From NCBI GenBank assembly GCA_038093515.1, contig JBBPSI010000085.1, positions 36,361-100,360 of the forward strand: a stretch of 64,000 bases of DNA, written 5' to 3'. Positions 30,749-43,030 of the stretch are shown here, piece after piece. The notes below the pieces were generated by a model that was not told where the DNA came from, made no database searches, and saw nothing but the letters and a program-made list of their open reading frames with translations. Positions within the stretch are counted from its first letter, which is position 1. Every line of letters starts with the position of its first letter. A program made the position numbers and the translations under genes. The stretch is from Butyriboletus loyo. Lineage: Eukaryota; Basidiomycota; Agaricomycetes; Boletales; Boletaceae.

Positions 30749-32017
30749 ATGTCTCGTTTCGCTCTTTCCACTCTCGTCGCTGTTGCCATCGCCTCCAGGT
30801 CGGCCTTCGCCCAGCCTGACCCCGCCGACCCAACTCCCCTCACCGCCAAGACCTACGCCTACCCCAGTGCCATTGCAAGTGTTCCGCTTTCCTTGACTGC
30901 CCTCCAACCCTCACCTTTTCTTCCCTGCTAGCCGTTCCAAGTAGACCCCGTCACCTCGGCCATCCGTGGTCCCCAGGCCGGTTACAACATTTGCAACTCG
31001 ACGACCCAGAACCAGCAGTCCGAATGCCAGACCGCGATTGTTAACAGCATTGCGGGTGTGTTATCTCTATTCTCATCCACTTTCCTTTCTCATCTATCCA
31101 CACAAAGATTTCTGCATCTGGGCTCCTCCTCAACCAAACTCCACCATCGGTGACACCGAGGCTATTGAAGTCGCCTGGTGTACCAACTCTGCTCACGGTA
31201 CCCGGCTCATTCCAGCCGGTGCACTCACTGGCGTCCAGATCCTCATCACCAGTCAATATGTTCAATTTGTCGCTTCCATCGACCAGACCCTGGTCAACCT
31301 GGCTGCCAGTGACTATGGCGGAGAACTCGACCCCCACGGTGCTGACTTGGTTCGTCCTTGGGCTCGTCATATCTATTTCCATTCTCACCGTGCCTCTGTC
31401 CAGCGTGGAAACCCCCTCGGTGGTCTCGTGTACACAAACGGCTTCTTCAACGCCAATGGCGCTTATCTGCAGGTCATGGACTGGAATGCGCAAGTGTTGA
31501 CGTTGTTTTTGTATTCATTCTTGCTTACAAGCATTGTAGCTTCATTGGTGGAAACACGACATGTCTGACCATCTGTAATCCCTCGAGTTCCTCAGCCGAT
31601 CAGTCTGCCTACTGCCAGAACATTTACGACGAGATTGGCTGCACTTACAACATGCCCAACAACGCTCAGAACGGTGTCTTTGAAGTTTGTGATGCTGATC
31701 TCAAGACTCCCGTCGGAATTTACACCTCTGGTGGCGCCACGTTGACCTACACCCAGCCATACACCGGCCCTGTTTCCGTTCCATACACTCCCAACGTCCC
31801 CTCGTCTTCCAATTGCGTTACATACAAGTCTTCGGACTTGTACACCAACCTTCCCACACCCACTTCGACCCCTGCTGGTGCTTCTCAAACTGCCAAAGCT
31901 TCTGGTTCCTCTTCGGCTGGTGCAGCAGCAGCAACTTCGAATGGTGCTTCCGCGCTTGGTGTCTCTTCCGTCGCTGGCATCCTCGGCACGCTCTTTGCCA
32001 TCACCTACCTCTCGTGA
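30749..32017 (+). CDS. Secreted GPI-type glycoprotein, paralogue 2, with GC-AG introns
   Basis: Exons 30749-30874, 30932-31055, 31108-31349, 31404-31489, 31540-32017; 1056 nt, 351 aa. It has a signal peptide ending SRSAFAQ and a mature start QPDPADPTPL as in paralogue 1. The cysteine pattern (GYNICNST, DFCIWAPP, CLTICNPS, CQNIYDEIGC) is shared, followed by a Ser/Ala-rich tail and a hydrophobic C-terminus (LGVSSVAGILGTLFAITYLS). Intron positions are identical to paralogue 1, but introns 1 and 4 start with GCAAGT instead of GT. No in-frame GT donor restores the shared protein sequence. It is likely cell-wall or plasma-membrane anchored; role unknown. Confidence 0.86.
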
Positions 32018-34007
32018 AAACCAGTTTGAATTGACCCTATTTTCGTTTCATTGCTATATCTAGTGGTGAATGATGCACATAACATCATCATCGGTACTGC
32101 TAGATTTCAGTACGCCGGCCAGATATTATTCTGATGGTTTCGCGGAGATTGCGCATGGACCTTTTTTCTTGCATGTTTTTTCTTCTTTTGTGCATGTGTG
32201 TTGAACACTGGCACTAGCCTATCCCTTGAGTAAACACCCTGATGGCATCGTACAATTACTCTACAACGGCTTTCCTTAAATGCATGTGGATATGCATCGG
32301 GTCCTCTGTCGTTGCTGCACTTTGCAGTACTGTTGCCATTGATGTGGTCAGACGGAGCTAAGATCTTCAACTTGACCGTCAAAGGTCAATGGGTAAGAAT
32401 AATCATGGTAGAACTAATGTAGTGTGCTGTGAAAGGAATGATGTGATTGTGCAAACCTTTGTCTGAGTTTCAAATTTCACCACTCTTCAGAGTCACTAAC
32501 TCCAAAGGAGGTGATGTTTATCATGTCCTCACAAGTGTACAACGATACAGCTGATTTGAGAACTTTTGGGAAACAGTAAGAAGACGACCCAAGTTATGTC
32601 CCCTCGTGATGATAGTCTTTAACGACAATGTCCCCCGCGATCCACGAGCTCGGAATCACACATTTCGGCTCGAATAAGAGAATAGGGAGTAAGCTACAAA
32701 AGCAGAGAGAAGCAGACGTCCTTGCCTGCCAGCTGATCCGAGTCGTCCACAACTACAGCGCGTGATTCAGATATGATCAATACGGTATACCGATCGCATG
32801 TAGTACATTCAAGATCTCTGAAAGGAAGCATTCAATGACACGTCGAAAACGCCCAAAGTCCTCTCCATTTGGTGTCGACACCCGTCACAACCACGATGCA
32901 CGATGCACGATGCACGATGCACGATGCACGACACCCGTCACAAGCACGAAGCATGAAGCACGATGCATAAAGGTCCGCCCTAGCTTTTCCGCTTCACCGA
33001 CCTCTTTCGTACGCATTCGCGTCCGAGTCCGACTGGTTCAGCTCGTGTACGGTCCCACCTCTCCCTTCTCGTCGCATGGTGTCGTGTCCGCAACCATGAT
33101 CGTGTCCATGGGATGCATGGCGATGGCGATGGCGATGGCGCCTCGTTGGACGGGCTCGGTCACTACTACAACCCCGCCCCCCGCCCTCGTCCGAATCTTC
33201 GTCCGTTGCAGACCCAGACCCAGACCCCGAGTCGTCGTCGTCCGACGACTCGTCGAACTGCCGTGGTCTATGGTATATACAACAAACTGTCGACCATCAC
33301 CACCGGAACTGGCATCAGCATACGTGCGCGTGTGTGTGTGCGGGTAACATGGACATCGACGACATACGCACTCTTGGACTTTTTCTTTCCACATCCTTCG
33401 TTATCGACGACGTCGGTGCCCCAAGCGACACGTTGGCGCGTACGCCGCTGGGCACCTCGGAGCTTGAGTACGCCCACTGTCGCACCGGGCTCTCCAGCCG
33501 CTGCGGAGGGTCCCGCACCGACGTCGTCTTCTGGGCGCGGTTGGGCGTCTCGAAGCGTGATCGTGCGGGATGCGTCGGTAGGAACCGACATGTGTTGGCT
33601 TCGTTGCGTCGCGGTAGTCATCAACAGAATTGGAGGATGGCAAGCAGTGGACGAGGGTTCTGATGATGATGACTTGCGCCAGAACTTCAAGGGGTTACCT
33701 CATTAGTCAGCGAGTCGTAGCTACCACACGATGGATGAATGTTCGAGAATCTATATCGTTTATTGCTAATGGGCATTATAAGAACAGCGGAATCCGTTTT
33801 TAGTGTTACAAGGCATGGGGTATGGAGATGCATGATGGCAGAGCGTACAAAGGGGTTGACCGAAACGATAACAATACAGATTAAAGAGATAATGCAAACA
33901 ACGATCGACGTTGGATCAAAAAGCGGAGGAGCGCGGTGGAAAGACAAAAGGATAAGCCGAAGCGGAGAGACGGATTTATCCGTAAACGATCCTGTTCACA
34001 TCATATA
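32018..34007. other. About 2 kb without a confident gene
   Basis: From 32,018 to 32,830 only short ORFs are present. From 33,040 to 33,710 overlapping ORFs on both strands are long because of GC-rich, repeat-like composition (for example GATGGC repeats near 33,115-33,140 and CAGACC repeats near 33,210). None has a recognisable motif. The plus-strand frame at 33113-33340 followed by a possible intron is the best candidate for a small gene, but support is weak. Confidence 0.35.
32892..32926. repeat. 7-bp tandem repeat, five copies
   Basis: CACGATG is repeated five times perfectly. A 12-bp direct repeat, CACCCGTCACAA, flanks the array at about 32,878-32,889 and 32,933-32,944, so the array seems to have grown within a small tandem duplication. 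Confidence 0.8.
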
Positions 34008-34935
34008 TTAGCTCGCACAAAGGAAGCGTGAAGAAACGAAAACGGACCCTCGGGCTGTCGTCGATATGGGTTTGAAATCCGTTCGTCCGGATTCGACAAA
34101 GTGGCGGAGTACTTCTGGCCAGTCATCCCGCGGATCCCAGGTGATCTTGCTAGGTGGGTCAACCTCCACAGGCATCACTTGACTGATGCCACAGCATTGC
34201 ACCAAGATGACGAGCGTCCCGATGCCGCCACTGCGGCGGCACCGCTCCTCTCTCCGATCAATGTCCGTGGCAACGAGTGGATCGTGGCTGGTCACGTATG
34301 ACCTTGGTACGATGTGCGTCCCTGCCACCGAGAATCTGGAGAGATCCGAAGGTATGAGCAAAAAACACATGGGGCCTGGGAACTAGACAACGTACCGGCA
34401 GAGTGACTCAGCATGCGGATTGTAAGTGAGTTCGATAAGAAGGGCGTTCTGCCGGATGTTGGCAGGAAGGCGCTTCAATTGAAGCGCTTGGAATCCTGCC
34501 CAACCCAGCAGGGATGAATGCGTCGAGGTGAATTTACGAAGATGTTTGACCAAGTTTTCGTCAGGGTATGCGGCGGTCATGGCCTGTTGTTTTGCCCCTG
34601 AAACCTGCGCAGCCGTATGCTGGCAGATCGCCTTATGAGAGGGCCAGTGCGATTTCTGGCACTCGGGAGACTATGGGAACAATATGAATACGGGTGAAGC
34701 GCTGCCTGATGGGCACGATAAGCAACGTACGCAGTACTGAGTCGTCATCTGGGCACACGGTCAGACATTGATGGAATGCGATCATATCGCAGAGACTCAC
34801 ACAGCCACCGCAATAGCGGAATTTTTGCATCGATGGGTGCTCTACTGCACTGCAGGTATCACAGATGCGGTGCCCACGTTGCTTCGAAGCGGGTTGAGTG
34901 GGAGGGGAGTAATAGTTGGCTGCAGCGGGTGCCAT
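34008..34935 (-). CDS. MYND-type zinc-finger protein
   Basis: Four exons on the minus strand: 34935-34801, 34748-34731, 34670-34396, 34335-34008; 756 nt, 251 aa. The N-terminus MAPAAANYYSPP leads into a complete MYND finger: CDTC, YCGGC, QYCSPECQ, HWPSHKAIC. The 18-nt second exon (MTTQYC) supplies one metal-binding Cys of this finger. The rest is helical (NLVKHLRKFTSTHSSLLGWAG) and ends with a region containing WDPRDDWPEVLRHFV. MYND fingers mediate protein-protein contacts. In fungi many short MYND proteins have unknown roles, so no specific function is assigned. Confidence 0.88.
34461..34500. repeat. Long palindrome inside the MYND gene
   Basis: GCGCTTCAATTGAAGCGC (34470-34487) is a perfect 18-bp palindrome. 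It is framed by GGCAGGA (34461-34467) and TCCTGCC (34494-34500), which also pair. The DNA lies in exon 3 and encodes ordinary sequence around LQLKRLPAN, so it is coding yet able to form a strong hairpin. Confidence 0.75.
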
Positions 34936-36969
34936 TTGATCAGATGAGGTGTTGTTAGGCTGCGAATAACCCGAGGAGATTGCTGTCGGACCTCCGCCAT
35001 TGTCTCGAGTGCTTTATAGCTGGAGGGAGTGATCGCTGTGTCCATCTTAGGCGACTCGCTCGAGAAGCGCGTCTGAGACCACGGGTGGAGAACAAAAAAG
35101 CGGTCCGACAGCTTTTTTGTTTCGACGGAGACTGAAGCAGAACACGACAAAATCCTTTTGTGTCGGTAGTGATGGACTACAATTACAGAAGATCATAGAC
35201 AGACGGATACGCGGCTTCTTGAAAGCAACACAATAAAGGAGGGAGAAACAGGGAAGATACAATTAGACGAGAAAGGAAATAAAGCGGGACAGGGCAATTT
35301 CTCCAGTCCCACGTCGCACGTTGCGGGTACGCTAATTGTTTCGCTAATTGTTCGCCAATTCGTCACAGCCGTGGCTCATTGCTGTCCCTGTTTGATTTCT
35401 TCTCATCATGACTTGATACCGGATCTATGTCCAACTGCGCAGTATCGTTCCATGGCTGTCCCATGAAAATTTACTCTTGCGCCCGCCCGAATCGAGAAAC
35501 ATCAAAGAAGATTGTACCCCCCGATATCGGATCGTTCGAGTTGGCAGATATCCACGGGTCCTATCTGCTCAAAGTCGTGACCCTTATTGTTAACCTGGCT
35601 GTGCGTATTAAACCTTATCCACCGCGTGAAGGCCTCCCTTTCCCCGCCGTACCACAGGTTCACCCCCCACCTCTCTGCAATGAGGCGGTCTCTTCAGTGG
35701 AGCGTACGAACTTCGCTGCCGAGAACGCACAGGCCGAAGCAACCATAAGTTTCAACCTCCCTTTCATTTCGTCTCTCGTTTAGACAAAGGACGTTACGAT
35801 GCGTCAAGGGATCGACGTCTGATCGCAAGCGTCGAGGGAGGCTTACACAACGAATCACACTTGCCTTCTTACGCTAACGCGCCAATCTCAACGTTACTTT
35901 CATCTGTGAGACATTCCTGATCGACTTCCCAAAGCAAGTCATCTCTGGCCGTGCAGGAACGGGAAGCACATCAACACGATCGACGTCGAAGCTCGGCTTG
36001 TCAAATTGAGTCTATCACCGTCGGAACCCGATCCACAGTGGAGAACCACGCGCTCGAATCTCGTTGGCTGTGCCATCGGGGTGCCTTGTCTAATTGTTTG
36101 CAACGAAAGATGAGGCCATATATGTTTGCTTCGAGCCGTGAGTTGCACGATACTGTCGACTTTCCTTACTTCGACATCTCCTTTGCGGTAGCGTTCGTAG
36201 TGTTTCCAATGGCGGTTCTACACATGGCAGGGTGTCGCGTGGCCCGAGAAGCAATCTACAGCGGCGTCGACCCCATGCGCAGTAACGCAAAAATTCGCTA
36301 TCCTCAGCCAACCAAACTGGAGAAAGACTGTGACCGAAGGTGTGCCACATCACTGACAACCCTCGGTGCTGCCGCCAGGTAACGTGACTAAGCATCATTA
36401 CAATGGTGCTCCTGCCCGTCGCCCTGCGTAGGTGAAAGGAGCGAAGCCACATTAACATCCACGATCTCGATGTATCACGCTCGGCATGTTTGGTCGTGCG
36501 CTTGACACGAGTCATAGACTGAACAGACGTCGCTGCTCTAGTTACGATGCGGCCACCCGCGCTATCGAGTACTATGATGACAGGTTCAGGAGATAGACCT
36601 CATGATTTTCTCTCCTCTTCCGACAAAGTGATACGTTCCCTAATTTTGACCTCCCCTCTCTCCAAACCAAGACGCAGATGTGTCCTGAATCACGAAGAGA
36701 CGTTCCCCAGTAACCTCTATAGTTTGTTTTAATCGGCAGCTATGTGCACGATAAGTTTCTTGCGCAGAGGACATGGGGGTGACACAGCCACTTCATGATT
36801 ACTCATAGCTTACCGGGCCGAGGGGCGAAACGACACAAGTTTTCACCCGGATTTGCGATGTTTGATCGTTCGACTTTGTCACCGACCGTGCAACTGACTT
36901 TATAAACCAGCCTTCTTAAAACTCACGTTCATTTTTGACGCCTTCCCCGCTCGCCCATCGAATTAAACC
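34936..36969. other. About 2 kb without a supported gene
   Basis: Short ORFs exist on both strands (for example plus 35427-35783 and 35951-36382, minus 36515-36090), but none shows a motif, and they overlap each other. The left part serves as the MYND upstream region and the right part as the IDO promoter. Base composition is lower in GC than the flanking genes, which may indicate old decayed repeats. Confidence 0.4.
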
Positions 36970-38503
36970 ATGTCGAGTCCACTGCCTCCTGATCATTTCC
37001 TCAATCAGGCTCGTCCCGATTTCGTCGTCGGTATAGTGGATGGCTTTGTCGACACAACCACCCTTGCCGCACACGATTTCGATGTCGATACACGAACCGG
37101 CTTCATGCCTCCAGATCCCCCCATTAGCCGTCTCCCCAGCGAGTGGGAGCCATGGGAGATGATCCTCGACCAAGCTTTGTCGATGAAACTGCAGCTTGCA
37201 GTGAAACCGGGTCTAACTGAAGACGAGATGGCACGTTCTGCCTCATGGCGGGAGAACGTGCGCGATAACGTGAGCTATTTCTTTCCCGCCTCACTCGTAA
37301 TTGCCCTTTTTACTTATCTTATTTTGGCTTCTCGCATGTGTCATTACTTCCTCTACGCGTGGGGATGTCGACCCATTTCACCAGTTACCCATGCTTTCGA
37401 CAAAGGGCCTTACGGCCTCCGAGCTGTTACTCCGGCGAGCTCATCATGTGCTCACCTTTATCATGCACATCTATATCCACACACTCCCACTTGATGCTGA
37501 GATTTGTATCCCATGTAGTATTTCCATCCCCCTCCTCGAGGTTGCGGCATATCTCCAGCTCCCACCTGTCGCAACGTACTCGGACACCGTTCTCTATAAC
37601 TGGAGTCTCAAATCTCCCACTGACGGGACGACACCACCCGCGCTTGATAACCTCCGCAGTCAGGACCTCTTCACGGGTACAAACGATGAGCAGGAGTTTT
37701 ATCTTGCCTCCTCACGCATGGAGATCAGGGGCGTGGAAGTTCTCGAGCTCATGCGCGCTACGATGGACGAAATGTTTGTTGGAGATGAAACCGCTGTGCG
37801 GCGAATCACGGGATACCTCCACGAACTTGGCTGCGTCGTCGACGAGCTGACGAGCATTCTGCTGAACGTCAGAAATGGCTGCGATCCCGAATCCTTCTAT
37901 CACAGCATCCGACCGTGGTTCCGAGGCGAGGACTCTGATCCAATGAACAGGAAATGGATTTTTGAGGGGCTCGACGAACATCCAGAGATAGAACCACCGA
38001 CAGACTTGTCTGGGCCGAGTGCAGGCCAGAGCGCGCTTATCCACGCGCTTGACATCTTCCTCGGTCTGGACAATTGCAACGTGGATGAAGGCGCCTTGTA
38101 CGATAACAGGTGGACATTACTTCGCCGCATGCAAATCTACATGCCGAGACATCACCGGAACTTCTTGCGTCATCTAACTGCCAACCCGAGGCCTGTACGG
38201 AACCTAGTGATCGGTGGGGATCCAAAGCTCGTAGAGGCGTACAATGATGCGGTGAATGCTGTCAAACAATTTAGAGACACGCATATTCGGATCGTCGCAC
38301 TGTACATCATCGGACCAGCGAGTCGGGAGAGAAGGGCGGCGAAGACGGCAGAAGGAGCAGGGTGGGTGGAGAAAAAACCGCCCATAAAGGGAACCGGAGG
38401 GACCCATTTGGTGCAGTTTCTGAGGGGCGTGAGGGACAAGACCGCGGAGGCTGTGGTTGTGTCAGACTCGACCTCGACGGCATTGCACCAAGGGGCTGTA
38501 TGA
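36970..38503 (+). CDS. Indoleamine 2,3-dioxygenase
   Basis: Heme enzyme that opens the indole ring of tryptophan to N-formylkynurenine, the entry to kynurenine and de novo NAD synthesis in fungi. Two exons, 36970-37269 and 37385-38503, total 1419 nt (472 aa). The N-terminal domain is small. The catalytic all-helical domain contains FYHSIRPWF, a DLSGPSAGQSALIHALDIFLG segment, MPRHHRNFLRHL (the His that ligates heme iron lies in this motif) and GTGGTHLVQFLRGVRD near the end, all in the family order. The length is slightly above the usual 400-450. It stands alone, with no other kynurenine gene beside it. Confidence 0.95.
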
Positions 38504-39941
38504 GGAAGACGTGTTCTTTCCCCGTGGCGATGTACAGTGTGCTTACCTGTGAAATCGTCCGAGTTGCCGGGTGTGAAAAGAAGAGGAGCTGCGATCCGTC
38601 GTGCATGAGACCCTTGGAATAGATGAGCCCTCACAATAACTAAATTCTCTGTGTCTTCCCAGAAGACCATCCTGGTCCTGTCATGCACTAAATCCCAGGA
38701 CGGACAGACGGAACGCCTCTAGTATGCATGATTAGGTCCACGAGTCAATCCCAAGTGCGCAAATAGTACATCGAAGAAGTTCCAGCGCAACCGCTCATGA
38801 TCCGTGTGCATATGATCATCCTATCTCACAGCCGTCACGCGTCACGTGCGTCACCTTCCATGATACGTTCTCTCCACGTACGGACTACTTGAACGTGCTC
38901 GGGGCCCTCCGTCATCAGTCCCACCACCGCCTACGCTTTACCCATCACGCACACGCATCCATGATCGGCTCCAAGTACCCTTCCATACGCACATCATACG
39001 CATTCCGCAGCCCCTCGAGATGTAGATGATGGACCGTACCTGTTGCAAACGAAACGTGCGTGGAAACGCACGTATGGAGGGCGCGAGTAGGATCGGCATT
39101 CGTCGGGACCGTGTGACGCAGCGGCACCGGTTGCGATGAACAGGAGCACGTTGAAGCGGCGGCGGAGGGAGGCTGGGCGTTGTGTGGAATCTGTTCTGTT
39201 GCGGCAGGGGAGTGTGGAGGAGGTATGCCGTGTCGAGAAGAGAAGAGAAGAGCAGAGGAGCGGGGGATGGGATACGCGCATGCTGGGCACGTCATGTCTG
39301 TGGGGCATGTCCATCAGTAGTTGGTAGTTGGTAGTTGCCCTAGCACCTCACCCTTGCTCATCTGCCACGTCGTCCTCGTCGAGGAAACGGAAGATCATCG
39401 ACCATCGACCAAAGAGCGCTCGCTTCGTGCAATTCTAGCCGGCGCTCGAAGGCGAACCTGCTCCAGGCTGATGTTGATATCATCCCCGCAGTACTGCCTC
39501 CCCTTTCACTGGACGCGGATCAGTGCTGAAGCAATGTGTTCAAGATCGATCTACCCGACGCCGCTACGGCGGATGACTATGAACGTGTCCCTATAGTGTG
39601 TCAGCTTTGGGAGCTGCTGTGCTAGACCGACGGAGCTGTCGCCTCCATTGAAGTCAGCTAAAAGTCGGAGGAAGAACGGCATTGCAGTGCTGGTGACCTG
39701 CCACAGGCGCGCCCTGCCCTGTTAGACATTCAAGTGCAAAGGAACGACTCGAGCCAGATGATGAGCGGAAAGAAGAAGTCCAAGGGTCCAGATAAATGTT
39801 ACATCCCTGTCGCGAAAAGGGAGCTGATCATGAGTGGGAAGAGCGAGAATGCGTCGAGCGGGACAAATTTTGATCAATTTCCGTGTTCCACGCTACTCAT
39901 AGTACACATACGAGAAATATACATCTTTCAGATTAACATAC
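38504..39941. other. About 1.4 kb without a supported gene
   Basis: It includes the IDO 3' region. A minus-strand ORF at 39295-38945 ends with a plausible coding stretch (FATGTVHHLHLEGLRNAY), but no upstream exon or motif was found. A GAGAAGAGAAGAG microrepeat occurs near 39,235-39,250. Confidence 0.35.
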
Positions 39942-41390
<1,449 letters not shown>

Positions 41391-41814
41391 GATGATGTTC
41401 AAACGTTGATCGTTACTAGGATGTTGTAGTGAATAGGTTGGTCGGTTCCTTCCAGCTCTTTGAACGCGGAGAGAAACCTGCGCAGCGGTGGGGATCGGGC
41501 GGAACGGGTGGACGTGTGTACTAATCTGGTGACCACATCGTCTAATTTAAACGGTCAGCAGTGGAGTGTGCCATTCTCGCGGACCGTCGAGATTCGAGAA
41601 CGTTCACACGAGAAGTTGCTGTCTCGTTCAGAGAGCACGCTGACACGCGAAAGGTCTGTTCACTTGAAGTGGTCTTTGCGAGAAGTGGACTAGTCCCGCG
41701 GTACTTCCCACTCCGAGTCTTACCTACCCGGGTAAAGTGAAACCAAGACCCAGGAATAAAGAGATGGGATCTAGACAATAATATAGTGTGGGTACGGTGT
41801 TAAGCTTGCTCCGC
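41391..41814. other. No gene seen
   Basis: Upstream region of the aldo-keto reductase. Short ORFs only, no motif. It leads into the importin-like relic. Confidence 0.45.
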
Positions 41815-42330
41815 TATTACTAAGTCCTCTTTCGGATCGGCGGCTCGGCTTGTTCTGCACTCACGGTCACCACGCCCATCAAAACTTTGTGAAGCATTGA
41901 ACGAGACGCGCTCGTCCCATACCTCGACCCCATTGTTGAAAGACTACTCAGGCTGCTCGACTCGGGTTCGGGTGCCGAAGCGGGCAAACCAGTCAAGGGA
42001 TATGTTCAAGAATAGGTCATCACGATGCTTGCGAAGGTTCCCAATGCCGATGTTTATCTCTGCCCCAGCCGAAGGAGACTGTCGGATTTATTTCTGGTGA
42101 TTCTTAGCATGATCTTCTCTCCTGTTTCACGTGCTCATCAAATTCACACAGATTTATCCCCCACCTGACGTCCTGCGGTAAATCTAGCGGCACCCTTACT
42201 CCACACATAGTTCTCGTCTCCCGTCTACTGCATCCAGATCGAGACCGATCCGTCATTCATCGCCTCGTTGTACAAAGCCGTCGGGGATAGTTACGCATTG
42301 CACATTGGGGTTCATGCGTGACTGTGGTAC
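41815..42330 (+). pseudogene. Importin-beta-3 (KAP121-type) gene fragment, decayed
   Basis: A plus-strand stretch at about 41,905-42,010 encodes DALVPYLDPIVERLLRLL then KPVKGYVQE, a stop, then VITMLAK. This matches the HEAT-repeat segment of the nuclear import receptor KAP121/RanBP5 as I remember it. Weak similarity with stops lies just upstream (INFCEG-like region near 41,875). A further piece, ETDPSFIASLYKAVGDSYAL at about 42,238-42,297, fits a later repeat. Frames shift and stops occur, so it is non-functional. No other part of the gene is nearby. Confidence 0.5.
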
Positions 42331-42629
42331 GCCGCGAGGCTCATTTTTCTCATCGAACGCCAGCAATTAATCCTTACTTGTAGGTGGAGCATGTATTCAG
42401 GCTAACACTATTTCGTACATGAGATGGGGCATGACTTCTCTATTACACCCCGTCCATCAACGAGATCGTATAAAGGCTGCTCGTGAATACTGCAACACCT
42501 TGGTTCGTGTGGGTCGTGCGCAGGTCGCAGAGAGGGTACTATAGCGATGGTCACTGTACATTTTCCTGATGCAAGGTATGTTCCCCGCATCTAGCCGGAC
42601 ACTAAACCCTCATCGACTTGTCTCTTTCT

Positions 42630-42823
42630 ACCCAGATGCATGAACCCCAGTTCCCGGTGCGCTCTTGCATAGCGCGAGACATTCTCGCCATTCCGGATGT
42701 GAGCGTCGCAATCGAACGTCTATTTTCGAGCGCAAAATACACCCCAGTGACTCGCGCTCCCCCATGGCTGCAATACAACCTCGAAGACAGTTGTAACCAA
42801 AAAGGGCCTTGCGAGATCGTTTG
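42630..42823 (+). pseudogene. hAT transposase dimerisation-domain remnant
   Basis: The frame encodes FPVRSCIARDILAIPDVSV followed by AIERLFSSAKYTPVT. This is the C-terminal hAT dimerisation motif (ARD-LAIP-S-ERLFS). Nothing else of the transposase is recognisable upstream, and no terminal repeats were seen. Confidence 0.7.
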
Positions 42824-43030
42824 ACCTACCTCGACAATATTTCGGTTCATCGTAATCAAAAGATACCATTTTATTTCAGCTATATTTCATTACGACTACA
42901 CTGTTAGTAGATACGGCTTTAGTGAGCAAGATTAAAATAGTATCAAGAACCCGACCAGAAATATAAAATAATATTCGTACAGCCCTACCGACCAACAAAT
43001 TCCATCCACACTGACCACATTTCTGTTCGT

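Noticed and set aside
33038..33706. Several ORFs over 100 aa on both strands
   Set aside because: They overlap each other in repeat-like GC-rich DNA; none has protein-family features.
36090..36515. 141-aa minus-strand ORF
   Set aside because: Composition rich in Arg, His and Trp is typical of a chance frame; no motif and no supporting exons.
37485..37530. Possible extra intron in indoleamine 2,3-dioxygenase near the CIPCSI segment
   Set aside because: The frame is open through it and no GT donor of adequate spacing exists; kept as coding.
38945..39295. 116-aa minus-strand ORF with a plausible C-terminal end
   Set aside because: No start context, no upstream exons and no recognisable family.
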